A program made the position numbers and the translations under genes. The notes under the pieces are model-generated. The model worked only from the letters and a program-made list of their open reading frames with translations, was not told the origin of the DNA and did no database searches. This document shows positions 8,953 through 18,943 of a stretch of 64,000 bases of DNA, one piece after another (position 1 is the first letter of the stretch; each line of letters begins with the position of its first letter). The DNA comes from [Empedobacter] haloabium (lineage in GTDB: Bacteria; Pseudomonadota; Gammaproteobacteria; Burkholderiales; Burkholderiaceae_D). The stretch spans positions 6,138,001 to 6,202,000 of the forward strand of contig CP136508.1 in the NCBI GenBank assembly GCA_008011715.2. The letters are read 5' to 3'.

Positions 8953-8994
8953 TTGATCCACATCAAAGTTTTTGCAGGTCCGCTTGCGTAACCT
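8953..8994 (+). promoter_or_regulatory. FNR-dependent class II promoter of ccoNOQP-ccoG-ccoH
   Basis: TTGATccacATCAA at 8953-8966 matches the FNR consensus perfectly. With the box centred at -41.5 the start would be 9001 and the -10 hexamer 8989-8994, which reads TAACCT. The spacing is identical to that at the aer-hemN promoter, and a similar T-rich stretch follows the box (AGTTTTTGCAGG). The leader to the ccoN ATG is about 32 bases. Activation by Fnr at low oxygen follows from established knowledge of ccoNOQP control. Confidence 0.87.
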
Positions 8995-9032
8995 TGAGGC
9001 ACATCTACCACAAGTGTTCTCGGGGTCCTCAA

Positions 9033-10454
9033 ATGGAACAACAACTGAACTACAACTACAAGGTCGTGAAGCAGTTCGCGATTGCGACCGTAGTGTGGGG
9101 CATCATCGGCATGCTGGTCGGCGTCATCATCGCCGCCCAGCTGGCGTGGCCCGCACTGAACTTCGACATTCCCTGGCTGACCTACGGCCGCCTGCGCCCG
9201 CTGCACACCAATGGCGTCATCTTCGCGTTCGGCATCAGCGGCCTGTTCGCGACCTCGTATTACGTGGTGCAGCGCACCTGCCAGGTCCGCCTGTTCTCGG
9301 ACAAGCTGGCCGCCTTCACCTTCTGGGGCTGGCAGGCCGTGATCCTGTCGGCCGTCATCACGCTGCCGATGGGCCTCACGCGCGGCAAGGAATACGCCGA
9401 GCTGGAATGGCCGATCACGATCCTGATCGCCATTGTCTGGATCGCCTACGCCATCGTCTTCTTCGGCACGATTATCAAGCGCAAGGTCAAGCACATCTAC
9501 GTGGCCAACTGGTTCTTCGGCGGCTACATCCTGGCCGTGACGATCCTGCACGTGGTGAACGGCATGAGCATGCCAGCCACGCTGACGAAATCGTATTCGA
9601 TGTACACCGGCGTACAGGACGCGATGATCCAGTGGTGGTACGGCCACAATGCCGTCGGCTTCATCCTGACGGCCGGCTACCTGGGCATGGTGTACTACTT
9701 CATCCCGAAACAGGCCGAGCGCCCCGTGTATTCGTATCGCCTGTCGATCGTGCACTTCTGGGCCCTGATCTTCACCTACATGTGGGCCGGTCCGCACCAC
9801 CTGCACTACACCGCGCTGCCTGACTGGACGCAGTCGCTGGGCATGGTGTTCTCGCTGATCCTCCTGGCACCGTCGTGGGGCGGCATGATCAACGGCATCA
9901 TGACCCTGTCCGGCGCCTGGCACAAACTGCGCACCGATCCGATCCTGAAGCTGATGATCGTCTCGCTGTCGTTCTACGGCATGGCCACGTTCGAAGGCCC
10001 GATGATGTCGATCAAGACCGTCAACTCGCTGTCGCACTACACCGACTGGGGCATCGCCCACGTCCACGGCGGCGCGCTGGGCTGGGTCGGCTTCATCACG
10101 ATGGGTTCCATCTACTACCTGCTGCCGCGCCTGGCCGGCCGCGAAAAGATGTACAGCACCCGCCTGATCGACCTGCACTTCTGGGTCGCCACCATCGGCA
10201 TCGTCCTGTACATCGCCGCGATGTGGATCGCCGGTGTCATGCAGGGCCTGATGTGGCGCGCGGTGAACCCGGACGGCACGCTGACCTACACGTTCGTGGA
10301 AAGCGTCAAGGCCACCTATCCGTACTACGTGGTGCGCTTCGTCGGCGGTGCGATGTACCTGAGCGGCATGATCATCATGGGCTACAACACCTACATGACC
10401 TTGCGCGGTCGCGAAACCCCGGTGGCCGTCATCCCGGAACTCAAGGCGGCGTAA
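9033..10454 (+). CDS. ccoN: cbb3-type cytochrome c oxidase subunit I (CcoN)
   Basis: CcoN is the catalytic haem-copper subunit that reduces oxygen to water and pumps protons in the inner membrane. The 473-residue protein has about 12 hydrophobic helices. Ligand histidines are recognisable in [14 protein letters not shown] (haem b), WYGHNAVGF (CuB), [19 protein letters not shown] (CuB pair plus the nearby tyrosine that is cross-linked in this family) and [14 protein letters not shown] (haems). I chose the ATG at 9033 ([16 protein letters not shown]); an upstream in-frame TTG at 8994 overlaps the -10 element and is not credible. ccoO follows 12 bases later. Confidence 0.97.
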   Translation: MEQQLNYNYKVVKQFAIATVVWGIIGMLVGVIIAAQLAWPALNFDIPWLTYGRLRPLHTNGVIFAFGISGLFATSYYVVQRTCQVRLFSDKLAAFTFWGWQAVILSAVITLPMGLTRGKEYAELEWPITILIAIVWIAYAIVFFGTIIKRKVKHIYVANWFFGGYILAVTILHVVNGMSMPATLTKSYSMYTGVQDAMIQWWYGHNAVGFILTAGYLGMVYYFIPKQAERPVYSYRLSIVHFWALIFTYMWAGPHHLHYTALPDWTQSLGMVFSLILLAPSWGGMINGIMTLSGAWHKLRTDPILKLMIVSLSFYGMATFEGPMMSIKTVNSLSHYTDWGIAHVHGGALGWVGFITMGSIYYLLPRLAGREKMYSTRLIDLHFWVATIGIVLYIAAMWIAGVMQGLMWRAVNPDGTLTYTFVESVKATYPYYVVRFVGGAMYLSGMIIMGYNTYMTLRGRETPVAVIPELKAA

Positions 10455-10466
10455 GGAGAGATTGAA

Positions 10467-11081
10467 ATGAAATTTTCGCATGAATGGATCGAGAAGAACC
10501 CCTGGCTGCTGATCGCCCTCGTCACGCTGGTCGTGTCGGTGGGCGGTGCTGTGGAAATCGTGCCGCTGTTCTTCCAGAAATCGACGACGGAGCCGGTGGC
10601 CGGCCTCACCCACTACACGCCGCTGCGCCTGGCGGGCCGCGACATCTACGTGCGCGAAGGCTGCTACGCCTGCCACTCGCAGATGGTGCGACCGTTCCGC
10701 GCCGAGACCGAGCGCTATGGCCACTATTCGGTGGCCGGCGAGTTCGTGTTCGACCGCCCGTTCCAGTGGGGCTCCAAACGCACGGGCCCGGACCTGGCGC
10801 GCGTGGGGGGCCGCTACAGCGACGAATGGCACCGCACCCACCTGCAGAACCCGCGTGACGTGGTGCCGGAATCGAACATGCCGGGCTACCCGTGGCTGGC
10901 CAAGACCAAGCTCGATGCGCAAGGCATCGTGCCGAAGCTGCGTGCGCTGCAGCGCCTGGGCGACGGCTACACGGAGGCGGAAATCGCCGCCGCGCCGGCC
11001 GAGCTGACGGACAAGACCGAAGAAGACGCGCTGATCGCCTACCTGCAGGGCCTCGGCACGCTGATCAAGTCGAGGAATTAA
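10467..11081 (+). CDS. ccoO: cbb3-type cytochrome c oxidase subunit II (CcoO)
   Basis: CcoO is the membrane-anchored monohaem cytochrome c that passes electrons to CcoN. The 204-residue protein starts with an uncleaved signal-anchor ([20 protein letters not shown]), followed by the haem site [15 protein letters not shown] and the probable axial methionine in [10 protein letters not shown]. The length and the conserved [20 protein letters not shown] segment fit the family. It lies 12 bases after ccoN and 2 bases before ccoQ, so the four subunits are co-transcribed from the FNR promoter. Confidence 0.97.
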   Translation: MKFSHEWIEKNPWLLIALVTLVVSVGGAVEIVPLFFQKSTTEPVAGLTHYTPLRLAGRDIYVREGCYACHSQMVRPFRAETERYGHYSVAGEFVFDRPFQWGSKRTGPDLARVGGRYSDEWHRTHLQNPRDVVPESNMPGYPWLAKTKLDAQGIVPKLRALQRLGDGYTEAEIAAAPAELTDKTEEDALIAYLQGLGTLIKSRN

Positions 11082-11083
11082 TC

Positions 11084-11248
11084 ATGGCGATCGAGCATAT
11101 TTTTGACAGCGCCAGCAGCGTCATGACGGTGGTTTCGTTCATCACGTTTGCCGGCATCTGGGCCTGGGCCTGGTCCAAGCGCAAGCAGGCCGATTTTACG
11201 GAGGCCGCGCAGCTGCCGTTCGCGGACGAGGAGAAACAAGATGTCTGA
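11084..11248 (+). CDS. ccoQ: cbb3-type cytochrome c oxidase subunit CcoQ (FixQ)
   Basis: CcoQ is the small non-catalytic subunit that stabilises the cbb3 complex. The 54-residue protein has one helix (VMTVVSFITFAGIWAWAWS), then a basic SKRKQADF segment and an acidic tail, the normal CcoQ layout. The ATG at 11084 is 2 bases after the ccoO stop. Its last eight bases overlap the start of ccoP (ATG at 11241), pointing to translational coupling. Confidence 0.93.
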   Translation: MAIEHIFDSASSVMTVVSFITFAGIWAWAWSKRKQADFTEAAQLPFADEEKQDV

Positions 11249-12155
11249 CTTCACCAACAACTTCTGGAACCTGTACATCGTCGTGCTGACGGTACTGGGC
11301 GTGCTCGGTTGCGCCGTGCTGCTGTACTCGCAGTCGAAGTACAAGGTCGCCAAGCACAATGGCCCCGTGGGCACCACCGGCCACGTGTGGGACGAGGACC
11401 TGACGGAACTGAACACGCCGATGCCGCGCTGGTGGATGTGGATGTTCTACCTGACGATCGTGTTCGGCATCGCCTACCTGTTCCTGTATCCCGGCCTGGG
11501 CTCGTACGCGGGCAAGCTGGGATGGAACTCGGCCAAGGAATACAAGACCGAACTGGCCAAGGCCGACAGCGAATACGGTCCCCTGTTCGAGAAGTACCGC
11601 CAGCAGGATTTGAAGGCCGTCGCCGCCGACCCGCAAGCCCACGCCATCGGTGAGCGCCTGTTCCTGACCTACTGCGCGCAGTGCCACGGCTCCGACGCGC
11701 GCGGCAACAAGGGCTTCCCGAACCTGACCGACAAGGACTGGCTGCACGGCGGCGCGCCCGAGACGATCAAGCAGACCATCATGAACGGCCGCCACGGCGT
11801 GATGCCGGCCATGGGCGCCGCGCTGGGGTCGGACAAGGACATCGAGAACGTCGCGCACTACGTGCTGAGCCTGTCGGGCAGCGCCGCGTCGGACCCGATC
11901 AAGAGCGTGTTCGGCAAGTCGAAATTCTCGGCCTGCATGGCCTGCCATGGCGCCGGCGGCGTCGGCAACCAGGCCATGGGCGCGCCGAACCTGGCGGATA
12001 AGACCTGGCTGTACGGCGGCAGCGCCGAGACCATCATGGAAACGATCCGCAAGGGCCGCGACAACACCATGCCCGCGTTTGGCGACTTCCTGGGCGAATC
12101 GAAGGTCCACGTGCTGTCCGCCTACGTGTGGAGCCTGTCGAACGAAACCAAGTAA
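11241..12155 (+). CDS. ccoP: cbb3-type cytochrome c oxidase subunit III (CcoP)
   Basis: CcoP is the dihaem cytochrome c subunit that takes electrons from soluble cytochrome c. The 304-residue protein has two N-terminal helices (NLYIVVLTVLGVLGCAVLL and WMWMFYLTIVFGIAYLFLY) joined by a loop with the conserved HVWDEDLTELNTPMPRWW. The periplasmic part has two haem sites, CAQCHG near residue 147 and CMACHG near residue 233, each with a downstream methionine (GVMPAMG, NTMPAFG). The ATG at 11241 overlaps ccoQ. ccoG follows after 24 bases. Confidence 0.97.
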   Translation: MSDFTNNFWNLYIVVLTVLGVLGCAVLLYSQSKYKVAKHNGPVGTTGHVWDEDLTELNTPMPRWWMWMFYLTIVFGIAYLFLYPGLGSYAGKLGWNSAKEYKTELAKADSEYGPLFEKYRQQDLKAVAADPQAHAIGERLFLTYCAQCHGSDARGNKGFPNLTDKDWLHGGAPETIKQTIMNGRHGVMPAMGAALGSDKDIENVAHYVLSLSGSAASDPIKSVFGKSKFSACMACHGAGGVGNQAMGAPNLADKTWLYGGSAETIMETIRKGRDNTMPAFGDFLGESKVHVLSAYVWSLSNETK

Positions 12156-12179
12156 TCAGAGAGCACTGAAGGCCGTATC

Positions 12180-13571
12180 ATGAACGCCCCCGAGCCCCAG
12201 GTCATCCGGATGTACGAAGCGCGGCAGGAGATCTATCCGCGCGAAGCCAAGGGACGCTATGCCAGCCTGCGCTGGTTGTGCGTCTGGCTCACACAGCTGG
12301 CCTTCTATGGCCTGCCATGGCTGACCTGGAACGGTCGCCAGGCCGTGCTGTTCGATCTCACGACGCGCAAGTTCTATCTGTTTGGCCTGGTGCTGTGGCC
12401 GCAGGACTTCATCTACCTGGCCGCCCTCCTGATCATCTGCGCGTGGCTGCTGTTCCTCGTCACCGCGGTGGCGGGGCGGGTATGGTGCGGCTTCGCCTGC
12501 CCGCAGACGGTCTACACGGAGATCTTCCTGTGGATCGAACGCAAGATCGAAGGGCCGCGCAGCGCCCGCATCGCCCTGGCCAAGCAGGGCCCGTCGCTGC
12601 AGAAGTTTTCCAAGAAGACGGCCAAGCACCTGGCCTGGGGCGCTGTCGCGCTGTGGACCGGTTTCACCTTCGTCGGCTACTTCACCCCGATCAAGGTGCT
12701 GGGCGCCGAGTCGTTCACGCTGGCGTTCGGCCCGTGGGAATGGTTCTGGGTGCTGTTCTACGCGCTGGCCACCTACGGCAACGCCGGCTGGCTGCGCGAG
12801 CAGGTGTGCAAGTACATGTGCCCGTACGCCCGCTTCCAGAGCTCGATGTTCGACCGCGACACCCTGATCGTGACGTATGACGCCAAGCGCGGCGAACCGC
12901 GCGGCAAGGTCGCCAAGGACACGGGCAAGAGCGTCAACGGCGGCTCCTGCATCGACTGCACGATGTGCGTGCAGGTGTGCCCGACCGGCATCGACATTCG
13001 CAACGGCCTGCAGTACGAATGCATCGGCTGCGCCGCCTGCGTGGACGCGTGCAACAGCGTGATGGACAAGGTCGAGCAGCCCCGTGGCCTGATCCGCTAC
13101 AGCACCGACCGCGCGCTGGCCACCGGCATGTCGGCGCAGGACATCCGCCGCCGCGCCATGCGTCCGCGCGTGCTGATCTACACCGCCGGCCTGCTGCTGG
13201 TCGTGATTGCCGTCGGTACCTCGCTGGCACTGCGCACGCCATTGAAGATGGACGTGATCCGCGACCGCGGCTCGATGGGCCGCGAGGTCGACGGCGGCGC
13301 GATCGAGAACGTGTATCGCCTGCAGATCATGAACACCACCGAGCAATCGCACCGCTACCGCATCACGGCCGCCGGCATGCCGGGCCTGGCGCTGGCGACA
13401 AAGGACGAGGTGACGCTGGCCGGCACCGAGACGCGCGCCGTGCCGATCCGCCTGCGTGCCCCACACGGCGCCGGCGCGACCGGTTCGAACAAGATCACCG
13501 TGCAGCTGACGGCGCTGGACGACCCCGCCCTGACGGTCAAGGAAACCGCGGTCTTCATCGTGCCGCGCTAG
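12180..13571 (+). CDS. ccoG: cbb3 oxidase accessory protein CcoG (FixG/RdxA), polyferredoxin-like
   Basis: CcoG is a membrane protein with two 4Fe-4S clusters that reduces copper for delivery to the cbb3 oxidase. The 463-residue protein has several N-terminal helices, the conserved WCGFACPQTVYTEIF segment near residue 102, and two ferredoxin-type motifs at about 259-290 (CIDCTMCVQVCP and CIGCAACVDACN). A further helix (VLIYTAGLLLVVIAVG) is followed by an immunoglobulin-like C-terminal domain. The length is typical. It lies 24 bases after ccoP and 9 bases before ccoH. Confidence 0.95.
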   Translation: MNAPEPQVIRMYEARQEIYPREAKGRYASLRWLCVWLTQLAFYGLPWLTWNGRQAVLFDLTTRKFYLFGLVLWPQDFIYLAALLIICAWLLFLVTAVAGRVWCGFACPQTVYTEIFLWIERKIEGPRSARIALAKQGPSLQKFSKKTAKHLAWGAVALWTGFTFVGYFTPIKVLGAESFTLAFGPWEWFWVLFYALATYGNAGWLREQVCKYMCPYARFQSSMFDRDTLIVTYDAKRGEPRGKVAKDTGKSVNGGSCIDCTMCVQVCPTGIDIRNGLQYECIGCAACVDACNSVMDKVEQPRGLIRYSTDRALATGMSAQDIRRRAMRPRVLIYTAGLLLVVIAVGTSLALRTPLKMDVIRDRGSMGREVDGGAIENVYRLQIMNTTEQSHRYRITAAGMPGLALATKDEVTLAGTETRAVPIRLRAPHGAGATGSNKITVQLTALDDPALTVKETAVFIVPR

Positions 13572-13580
13572 GAGAATGCA

Positions 13581-14093
13581 ATGGATACCGCACTGAAAAT
13601 GAGCCCGCCCTGGTACACGCAACGCTGGCCATGGCTGCTGATGGCCGGTCCCGCGATCGTGCTGGCCGCCTGCGGCTACACGGGCTGGATCGCGTTCGCT
13701 CAGCAGGACGCCCTGGTCGTCGGCGACTATTACAAGAAGGGCAAGGCGATCAACCAGGACCTGCGGCGCGACCGTGCGGCCGCCGCGCTGGGCCTGTCGG
13801 TCGCCCTGCGCTTCGACGCCGCCGACGGCAAGCTGGCCGGCCGCCTCACGGCCCGGGAAGGCGGGACGGTGCACGGCCCGGTACTGCTGCACCTGGCCCA
13901 TGCGACGCAACCGGACAAGGACATCCGTCTGCTGCTGCGGCCGGACGCGGACGGCGCCTTCAGCATCGGTCTGCCGATGCTCGAGCGCAGCCGCTGGGTG
14001 GTGCTGGTGGAAGACGACCGCAGGACGTGGCGGCTGGAGGGAACGTGGTTGTGGCCGATGGAGCGCGAGATCACGCTCAAAGCCGCTGAATAA
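13581..14093 (+). CDS. ccoH: FixH/CcoH family cbb3 oxidase assembly protein
   Basis: FixH/CcoH is a single-span membrane protein needed for stable assembly of the cbb3 oxidase with the CcoI copper pump. The 170-residue protein has a hydrophobic segment at about residues 18-40 (WPWLLMAGPAIVLAACGYTG) followed by the family signature VVGDYYKKGKAINQDLRRDR and a beta-rich periplasmic domain. The ATG at 13581 has an AGGAG site. It is the last gene of the operon, with a terminator hairpin directly after the stop. Confidence 0.9.
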   Translation: MDTALKMSPPWYTQRWPWLLMAGPAIVLAACGYTGWIAFAQQDALVVGDYYKKGKAINQDLRRDRAAAALGLSVALRFDAADGKLAGRLTAREGGTVHGPVLLHLAHATQPDKDIRLLLRPDADGAFSIGLPMLERSRWVVLVEDDRRTWRLEGTWLWPMEREITLKAAE

Positions 14094-14094
14094 A

Positions 14095-14157
14095 AAAACC
14101 CGGGACAGACCCGGGTTTTGAGGCAGATTTCCTGAAACAGTGGACTGTCCCGGGTTT
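14095..14157. terminator. Bidirectional terminator between ccoH and fnr (palindrome R3)
   Basis: A GC-rich stem AACCCGGG-ACAGA-CCCGGGTT at 14097-14117 is flanked by A-runs on the left and four Ts on the right, as expected for an intrinsic terminator working in both directions. The left arm can instead pair with a second copy, CTGTCCCGGGTTT at 14145-14157, giving a larger alternative stem-loop. It lies between convergent genes, starts 2 bases after the ccoH stop, and shares the GGGACAG core with the other palindromes of the window. Confidence 0.75.
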
Positions 14158-14915
14158 CAGGCGCAGACCTCGGTCCCCGCGGTGATGGCCTTCAGCCGCG
14201 GCAGATCGAGCACCTGCAGTTCGCGGTTGCTGACAGTGAGCAGCCCCAGTTTCTTGAACTTGTTGAGCAGCCGGCTAATGCTCTCGATCGTCAGCCCCAG
14301 GTAGTTGCCGATGTCCTCGCGCGACATGCGCAACTGGAACGCCGTGGCCGAGTAACCGCGCGCCTCGTAGCGCGAGGCCAGGTTGACCAGGAAGGCGGCG
14401 AAGCGCTGCGTCGCCTGCATATTGCCGAGCAAAAGCATGACGCTCTGCTCACGCGTGATTTCCTGGCTCATCATGCGGTGGAAGTGGCGTAGCAAGGTCG
14501 GCATGTCGACCAGCAGCTGTTCCAGGCTGGAGAACGGGATCTCGCACACCTCGGAATCCTCCAGCGCCATCGCGCTGCAGTAGTGCTTGTCGGTGCTGAT
14601 CGCGTCCATGCCCAGCAGTTCGCCGCCCATCTGGAAGCCGGTCACCTGCTCCTCGCCGCCGGCGTTGATCTGGTAGGTCTTGAAGTGGCCCAGGCGGATC
14701 GCGTACAGGCTCGTGAACGGATCGCCGATCCGGAACAGCACGTCGCCCTTGGCGACCTTGCGGCGGCGGCCGATGATCTTGTCCAGCTTGTCCATATCAC
14801 CCATGTCGAGTCCCATCGGCAGACACAGCTGGTGCATGCTGCAGGTCGCGCAACGGGCTTTGAGCACGTCGATCGTCGTCCCGGGTAGCGTATAGGAAGG
14901 AACTGCTTGCATCAT
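14157..14915 (-). CDS. fnr: Fnr-type oxygen-responsive transcriptional regulator
   Basis: This Crp/Fnr regulator probably senses oxygen with a 4Fe-4S cluster and activates genes in low oxygen. The 252-residue protein has N-terminal cysteines 22, 25 and 31 (RCATCSMHQLC, the FNR spacing CX2CX5C) and a fourth at 124 (EVCEIPF), equivalent to the four cluster ligands of E. coli FNR. A cyclic-nucleotide-like domain precedes the C-terminal helix-turn-helix, whose recognition helix TIESISRLLNKF keeps the E..SR pattern that reads TTGAT. The start at 14915 (MMQAVPSYTLPG) has an AGAGGA site; an extended reading from 15104 lacks family similarity. The two perfect FNR boxes nearby are its probable targets. 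Confidence 0.95.
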   Translation of the reverse strand: MMQAVPSYTLPGTTIDVLKARCATCSMHQLCLPMGLDMGDMDKLDKIIGRRRKVAKGDVLFRIGDPFTSLYAIRLGHFKTYQINAGGEEQVTGFQMGGELLGMDAISTDKHYCSAMALEDSEVCEIPFSSLEQLLVDMPTLLRHFHRMMSQEITREQSVMLLLGNMQATQRFAAFLVNLASRYEARGYSATAFQLRMSREDIGNYLGLTIESISRLLNKFKKLGLLTVSNRELQVLDLPRLKAITAGTEVCA

Positions 14916-15127
14916 TTGTACATCCTCTGTCAATTGGCCCACAGTGTACTGTAACCAGATGGCGACAGGGCTGTTCCTTATTGGTTTGCTATGGCATTTC
15001 AGTCGGAATTGCGCCACAGCATTAGCAAGCTGTCCAGTTCCCATGCCATGACGATAAAATCTTACCCGTGTGGCCGCCCGAACAGTAGCAGGCTTATGAT
15101 GCATGCATACTGCTAACCACCACCGGC

Positions 15128-18100
15128 ATGCCGATGCGAGGGGGGATGAGACCGCTGGGTATCAAGGCCAAGGTCGCGCTGGCGACCACGCTGACGTCGA
15201 TCGTCATGATCGCGCTCGTCACTGCGCTGCAGGCGCAGCGCATGCGTGACGATTTTACACGCGTGCTGTTCGCCCAGCAGGACGCCCTGGTCGCGCGCAC
15301 CGCGCAGGAGCTGGACGACAAGCTGGTGATGCTGCGCGAGATCGTTGGCCAGTCGGTGCGCTACCAGCCGCGCGACCTGTGCAGCGATCCGGCCGGGCTG
15401 CGCGGCTTCTACGAGAACCGCGCGCTGCTGACATTGTTCGACGACGTGCTGGTCGTGAGCGCGCAGGGCATCATCATCGCCGATATTCCGGCACTGCCCA
15501 ACCGCCCCGGCGTCAGCGTGGCCGACCGGGCCTATTTCCAGCGCGTGCTGGCCGAACGGCTGCCGCTGATCGCCGAACCGGTGATCGGTCGTGCCGGCAA
15601 GCGCCCGATCGTGCAAATGGTCGCGCCCGTGCTGGGTGACGATGCCCAGGTGCGCTGCGTCGTCATCGGCGTACTGCGGCTGTACAAGGACAATCTGCTG
15701 GGCCACCTGCGCACCGCGAAAGTGGGCCGTACCGGCTTCTTCTACGCGGTCACGCGCGACGCGCATCCGGTCTACGTGCTGCATCCCCAGGTGGATCGAC
15801 TGATGAAGCCACGGCTGCCGGGCGGCGCGACCGCCATGACGCGGGCACTCAACGAGGGCTTCCAGGGTACCCTGATCAGCAACAACGTCGATGGCGTGCG
15901 CATGGTGACCAGCGTGCGGCAGCTCAAATCGGTGCCATGGGTCCTGGCCGCCGCGTTGCCGGAAGACGAGGCCTTCGCGCCGTTCGCCGGCATGCAGCTG
16001 CGCCTGGCATTGTGGGCCACGCTGGCCTCGCTGGCGGCGGCGGCGATCATCGCGCTGGTGACGTCGCGCCTGATGTCGCCGCTGGTGCGCCTGCGCGACA
16101 AGATCCATGCCCTGCGCAATGCGCCGCAGGACTACGCGCCGCTGCGGGTCAAGGCGCGCGACGAAATCGGCGAACTGACACTGTCGTTCAATGACCTGAT
16201 GGCGCAGCGCCAGGCTGCCGATGCGCGTGCCCATGCCTTGCTGGTCGAGCTGGAAGCGCGCGCCGCCGAGCTGGAACGCGAGCGCGATCGGGCCGAGCGG
16301 GCCAACCGCGCCAAGAGCGATTTCGTCGCCAACATGAGCCACGAGATCCGCACGCCGATGAATGCCGTGCTGGGCATGGCCTACCTGCTGCAGAACACGT
16401 CGCTGACGGCGCAGCAGCGCAAGTACCTGAACATGATCCGTACGGCCGGCGATTCGCTGATGGGCATCCTGAACGACGTGCTGGACTTTTCCAAGATCGA
16501 GGCCGAGCGCATGGAATTGTCGCCGGTCGAATTCGACCTGGACGAATCGATGAGTACCCTGGCCACGACGATGACGATGAACGCCGGCGAGAAGGAGCTG
16601 GAACTGGCCATCGTGGTCGCGCCGGACGTGCCGCGCCTGCTGCGCGGCGACGCGCTGCGCCTGCAGCAGGTGCTTGTCAACCTGGCCGGCAATGCGATCA
16701 AGTTCACGCAGCAGGGCGAGGTGGTGGTGCAGGTCGACGTGGCGCAGCGCGACGAGAACCGCGCCGTGCTGCGCTTCGAAGTGCGCGACACCGGCATGGG
16801 CATGAGCACCGAGCAGCTCAGCCACCTGTTCCAGGCATTCACGCAGGCCGACGAGAGCATCACCCGGCGCTTCGGCGGCACGGGACTGGGCCTGGCGATC
16901 ACGCGCCGCCTGATCGAACTGATGGGCGGCGCGATCCAGGTGCGCAGTGCGCCGGGCGAGGGCAGCCGCTTCTGGTTCGAGCTGCCGTTCGACCTCATGC
17001 CGCACCGCGAAGCGCCGCGCCAGCCCGCGCTCGGCCCATTATCCGTGCTGGTGGTCGAGGACAACCGCACCAACCGCGACATGATCGCGCAGCTGATCCA
17101 GGCCTGGGGCTGGCAGGCCGACCTGGCCGATTCCGGCCCGGCCGCGCTGGAGCTGTTCCAGCGCAGCATGCGCGGCCACCACCCCTACGACGTCGTGCTG
17201 GCCGACTGGCACATGACGGGCCGCGACGGCTTCGCAGCGGCGCACGCCATCCGCCAGGCCGCCGATGGCCGGCGCCAGCCCATCGTCGCGATGGTCAATG
17301 CGTTCGCGCGCGAGCGCCTGGAGGAGATCTCGAACACACCGGAGGCGGACGTGGTGCTGGTCAAGCCCATCACCAGCTCGACGTTGTTCGAGGCGCTGCA
17401 CCAGGCGGTGGCCGCCAAGAGCGGTGACGAAGCGGCCTTGCCGGACGACGTGCGCGCCGACCGGCTGGCCGGCTATCACTTCCTGCTGGTGGAGGACAAC
17501 CTGCTGAACCAGGCCGTCGCGCGCGGCTTGCTGGAGCAGGCGGGCGCCACCCTGGATGTGGTCGGCGACGGCCAGCAGGCCGTGGACGTGCTGGGCGCGG
17601 AGCCGGGCCGCTACGACGTCGTGCTGATGGACATGCAGATGCCGGTGATGGACGGTTTTACCGCCACGTCGATCCTGCGCAAGGAACTCAAGCTGCGGCT
17701 GCCCGTGATCGCGATGACGGCCGGCGTGCTGGCCTCGGAGCGGGACCGCTGCGTGGAGGCCGGCATCACCGATTTCATCGCCAAGCCGGTGGTGGTCGAG
17801 GAGATGATGGCCGTGATCGAGCGCCACCTGCCCGCCACGCGCCGCAGTACAACGGCGCCGGCACCGGTGGCGCCGCCGCCACCAGCCGATCCGGCCGAAC
17901 CGGTATTCAATATGGACAGCCTGATGCGCGTGATGGGGCGCGACCCGAAAGGGCGCGCGCTGATGTGCCGCATGGTGCAGGGCGCGCTGGAAGGCGGCAT
18001 GCAGCCAGTCGACGCTGCCGACCGTGCGCTGGCCGAGGGCCGGCCGCAGGACGCGTCGAAAATCTTCCACTCGCTGCGCGGCGCCATCGGCGTGCTGGGC

Positions 18101-18259
18101 GCCAAGCGCCTGATCCGCGCGACGATGGAGGCCGAGATGGCAATCGGCGAGCGGCCGGCTGGCGAGCTGGCGCCGTACTTCGCCGCGGTGCGGCAAGAGC
18201 TGGCCCTGGTGCTCGAGGCCGGGCGGGAGTGGCTGGAGCAGGCGGAGCCTTGTGCTTGA
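15128..18259 (+). CDS. Hybrid sensor histidine kinase with two receiver domains and Hpt (BarA-like)
   Basis: This 1043-residue multi-step phosphorelay kinase sits in the inner membrane. Helix 1 is near residues 14-32, an extracytoplasmic sensor domain of about 260 residues (probably dCACHE) follows, and helix 2 is near 297-316, then HAMP. The HisKA domain has the phosphorylated His405 in [11 protein letters not shown], then an HATPase domain (GGTGLGLAI near 585). Receiver 1 has Asp693 (VVLADWHM), receiver 2 has Asp835 (VVLMDMQMP) and the C-terminal Hpt domain has His981 ([10 protein letters not shown]). Methionines at 15128, 15134 and 15146 are possible starts. No partner regulator is adjacent, and the signal is unknown. 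Confidence 0.9.
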   Translation: MPMRGGMRPLGIKAKVALATTLTSIVMIALVTALQAQRMRDDFTRVLFAQQDALVARTAQELDDKLVMLREIVGQSVRYQPRDLCSDPAGLRGFYENRALLTLFDDVLVVSAQGIIIADIPALPNRPGVSVADRAYFQRVLAERLPLIAEPVIGRAGKRPIVQMVAPVLGDDAQVRCVVIGVLRLYKDNLLGHLRTAKVGRTGFFYAVTRDAHPVYVLHPQVDRLMKPRLPGGATAMTRALNEGFQGTLISNNVDGVRMVTSVRQLKSVPWVLAAALPEDEAFAPFAGMQLRLALWATLASLAAAAIIALVTSRLMSPLVRLRDKIHALRNAPQDYAPLRVKARDEIGELTLSFNDLMAQRQAADARAHALLVELEARAAELERERDRAERANRAKSDFVANMSHEIRTPMNAVLGMAYLLQNTSLTAQQRKYLNMIRTAGDSLMGILNDVLDFSKIEAERMELSPVEFDLDESMSTLATTMTMNAGEKELELAIVVAPDVPRLLRGDALRLQQVLVNLAGNAIKFTQQGEVVVQVDVAQRDENRAVLRFEVRDTGMGMSTEQLSHLFQAFTQADESITRRFGGTGLGLAITRRLIELMGGAIQVRSAPGEGSRFWFELPFDLMPHREAPRQPALGPLSVLVVEDNRTNRDMIAQLIQAWGWQADLADSGPAALELFQRSMRGHHPYDVVLADWHMTGRDGFAAAHAIRQAADGRRQPIVAMVNAFARERLEEISNTPEADVVLVKPITSSTLFEALHQAVAAKSGDEAALPDDVRADRLAGYHFLLVEDNLLNQAVARGLLEQAGATLDVVGDGQQAVDVLGAEPGRYDVVLMDMQMPVMDGFTATSILRKELKLRLPVIAMTAGVLASERDRCVEAGITDFIAKPVVVEEMMAVIERHLPATRRSTTAPAPVAPPPPADPAEPVFNMDSLMRVMGRDPKGRALMCRMVQGALEGGMQPVDAADRALAEGRPQDASKIFHSLRGAIGVLGAKRLIRATMEAEMAIGERPAGELAPYFAAVRQELALVLEAGREWLEQAEPCA

Positions 18260-18274
18260 CGGCTCTCGCTATTG

Positions 18275-18370
18275 GGGTCTGTCCCGCTTTTGGGGACTGA
18301 CCCCGAAGTTTGCCCGCGCATCCCGATGGCCCACACAAACTTCAGGGTCAGTCCCCGAGGGGACAGACCC
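18275..18370. repeat. 3'-end palindrome R4
   Basis: This is a long nested palindrome between convergent genes, 15 bases after the hybrid kinase stop. Outer arms GGGTCTGTCC (18275-18284) and GGACAGACCC (18361-18370) pair perfectly. Inner 20-bp arms at 18292-18311 and 18337-18356 pair with one mismatch and contain GGGGACTGACCCC. The loop is about 25 bases. No T-tract is present. It shares its core with the other palindromes in the window. Confidence 0.82.
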
Positions 18371-18379
18371 TAGCCGGTG

Positions 18380-18853
18380 CTAAGCCTTGTCGCGGTGGTT
18401 GAACAACGCCCCGGCCGCCAACCCCACCGCAAACGCCCCGTACACCAGCGCCAGCGACTTCTTCGACACCCGCTCCTCGTAGCCCGGCTTCAGGCGCTGC
18501 GGCGTCAGCTGATAGTCGACGAAGCACGCTGTCGCGGCGGCGGCCGCGGCGGCGGCGGCCGTGCCGGCGACCGACTTGCGATCCAGTACCTTGCCGGCCA
18601 CCTGCTCGAAGATCGTGGCCCAGAACAGCGAGCTGGCATGGTGGATGCCATAGCCGACCAGCGTGTACTTCCAGGACGGCGCGTCGCGGCGAAATGCCTT
18701 GTCGCCCCACAGCCAGTGGCTGATCGCGTTCGCGCCGGCGAACATGCTGCCGCTCTCCTCGCGCGAGCGCAGGGCCAGCGCCGCCGTCGATGTCAGGCTG
18801 GCCAGCGCGCCCGGTACCATGCCCTTCACGACCACCTGCTTCCAATTGTCCAT
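18380..18853 (-). CDS. Membrane protein of unknown function
   Basis: The 157-residue product was not recognised. It begins MDNWKQVVVKGMVPGALASL, has a second hydrophobic part around GYGIHHASSLFWATIFEQVA, an alanine run (AGTAAAAAAAAATACFVDYQ) and a C-terminal helix KKSLALVYGAFAVGLAAGAL, suggesting three or four membrane segments. The start at 18853 has a GGGGA ribosome site 8 bases upstream. It is convergent with the hybrid kinase and divergent from the SDR-DoxX gene across about 90 bases. Its composition is like its neighbours, and nothing suggests a recent transfer. Confidence 0.8.
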   Translation of the reverse strand: MDNWKQVVVKGMVPGALASLTSTAALALRSREESGSMFAGANAISHWLWGDKAFRRDAPSWKYTLVGYGIHHASSLFWATIFEQVAGKVLDRKSVAGTAAAAAAAAATACFVDYQLTPQRLKPGYEERVSKKSLALVYGAFAVGLAAGALFNHRDKA

Positions 18854-18943
18854 AGCGTTTTCCCCTGGTGTGCGGGAAGTGCTGGCGACAGCCTTGTCGC
18901 GACTTCCCTATACTGTGCATAACCCATCCGAAGAGGGCACCCA

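Noticed and set aside
8994..9032. Alternative TTG start for ccoN
   Set aside because: It would begin inside the -10 element and upstream of the predicted transcript start; the ATG at 9033 begins the conserved protein.
18541..18563. Run of GCG/GCC triplets as a possible repeat
   Set aside because: It encodes an alanine stretch within the membrane protein at 18380-18853 and is coding sequence, not an independent repeat.
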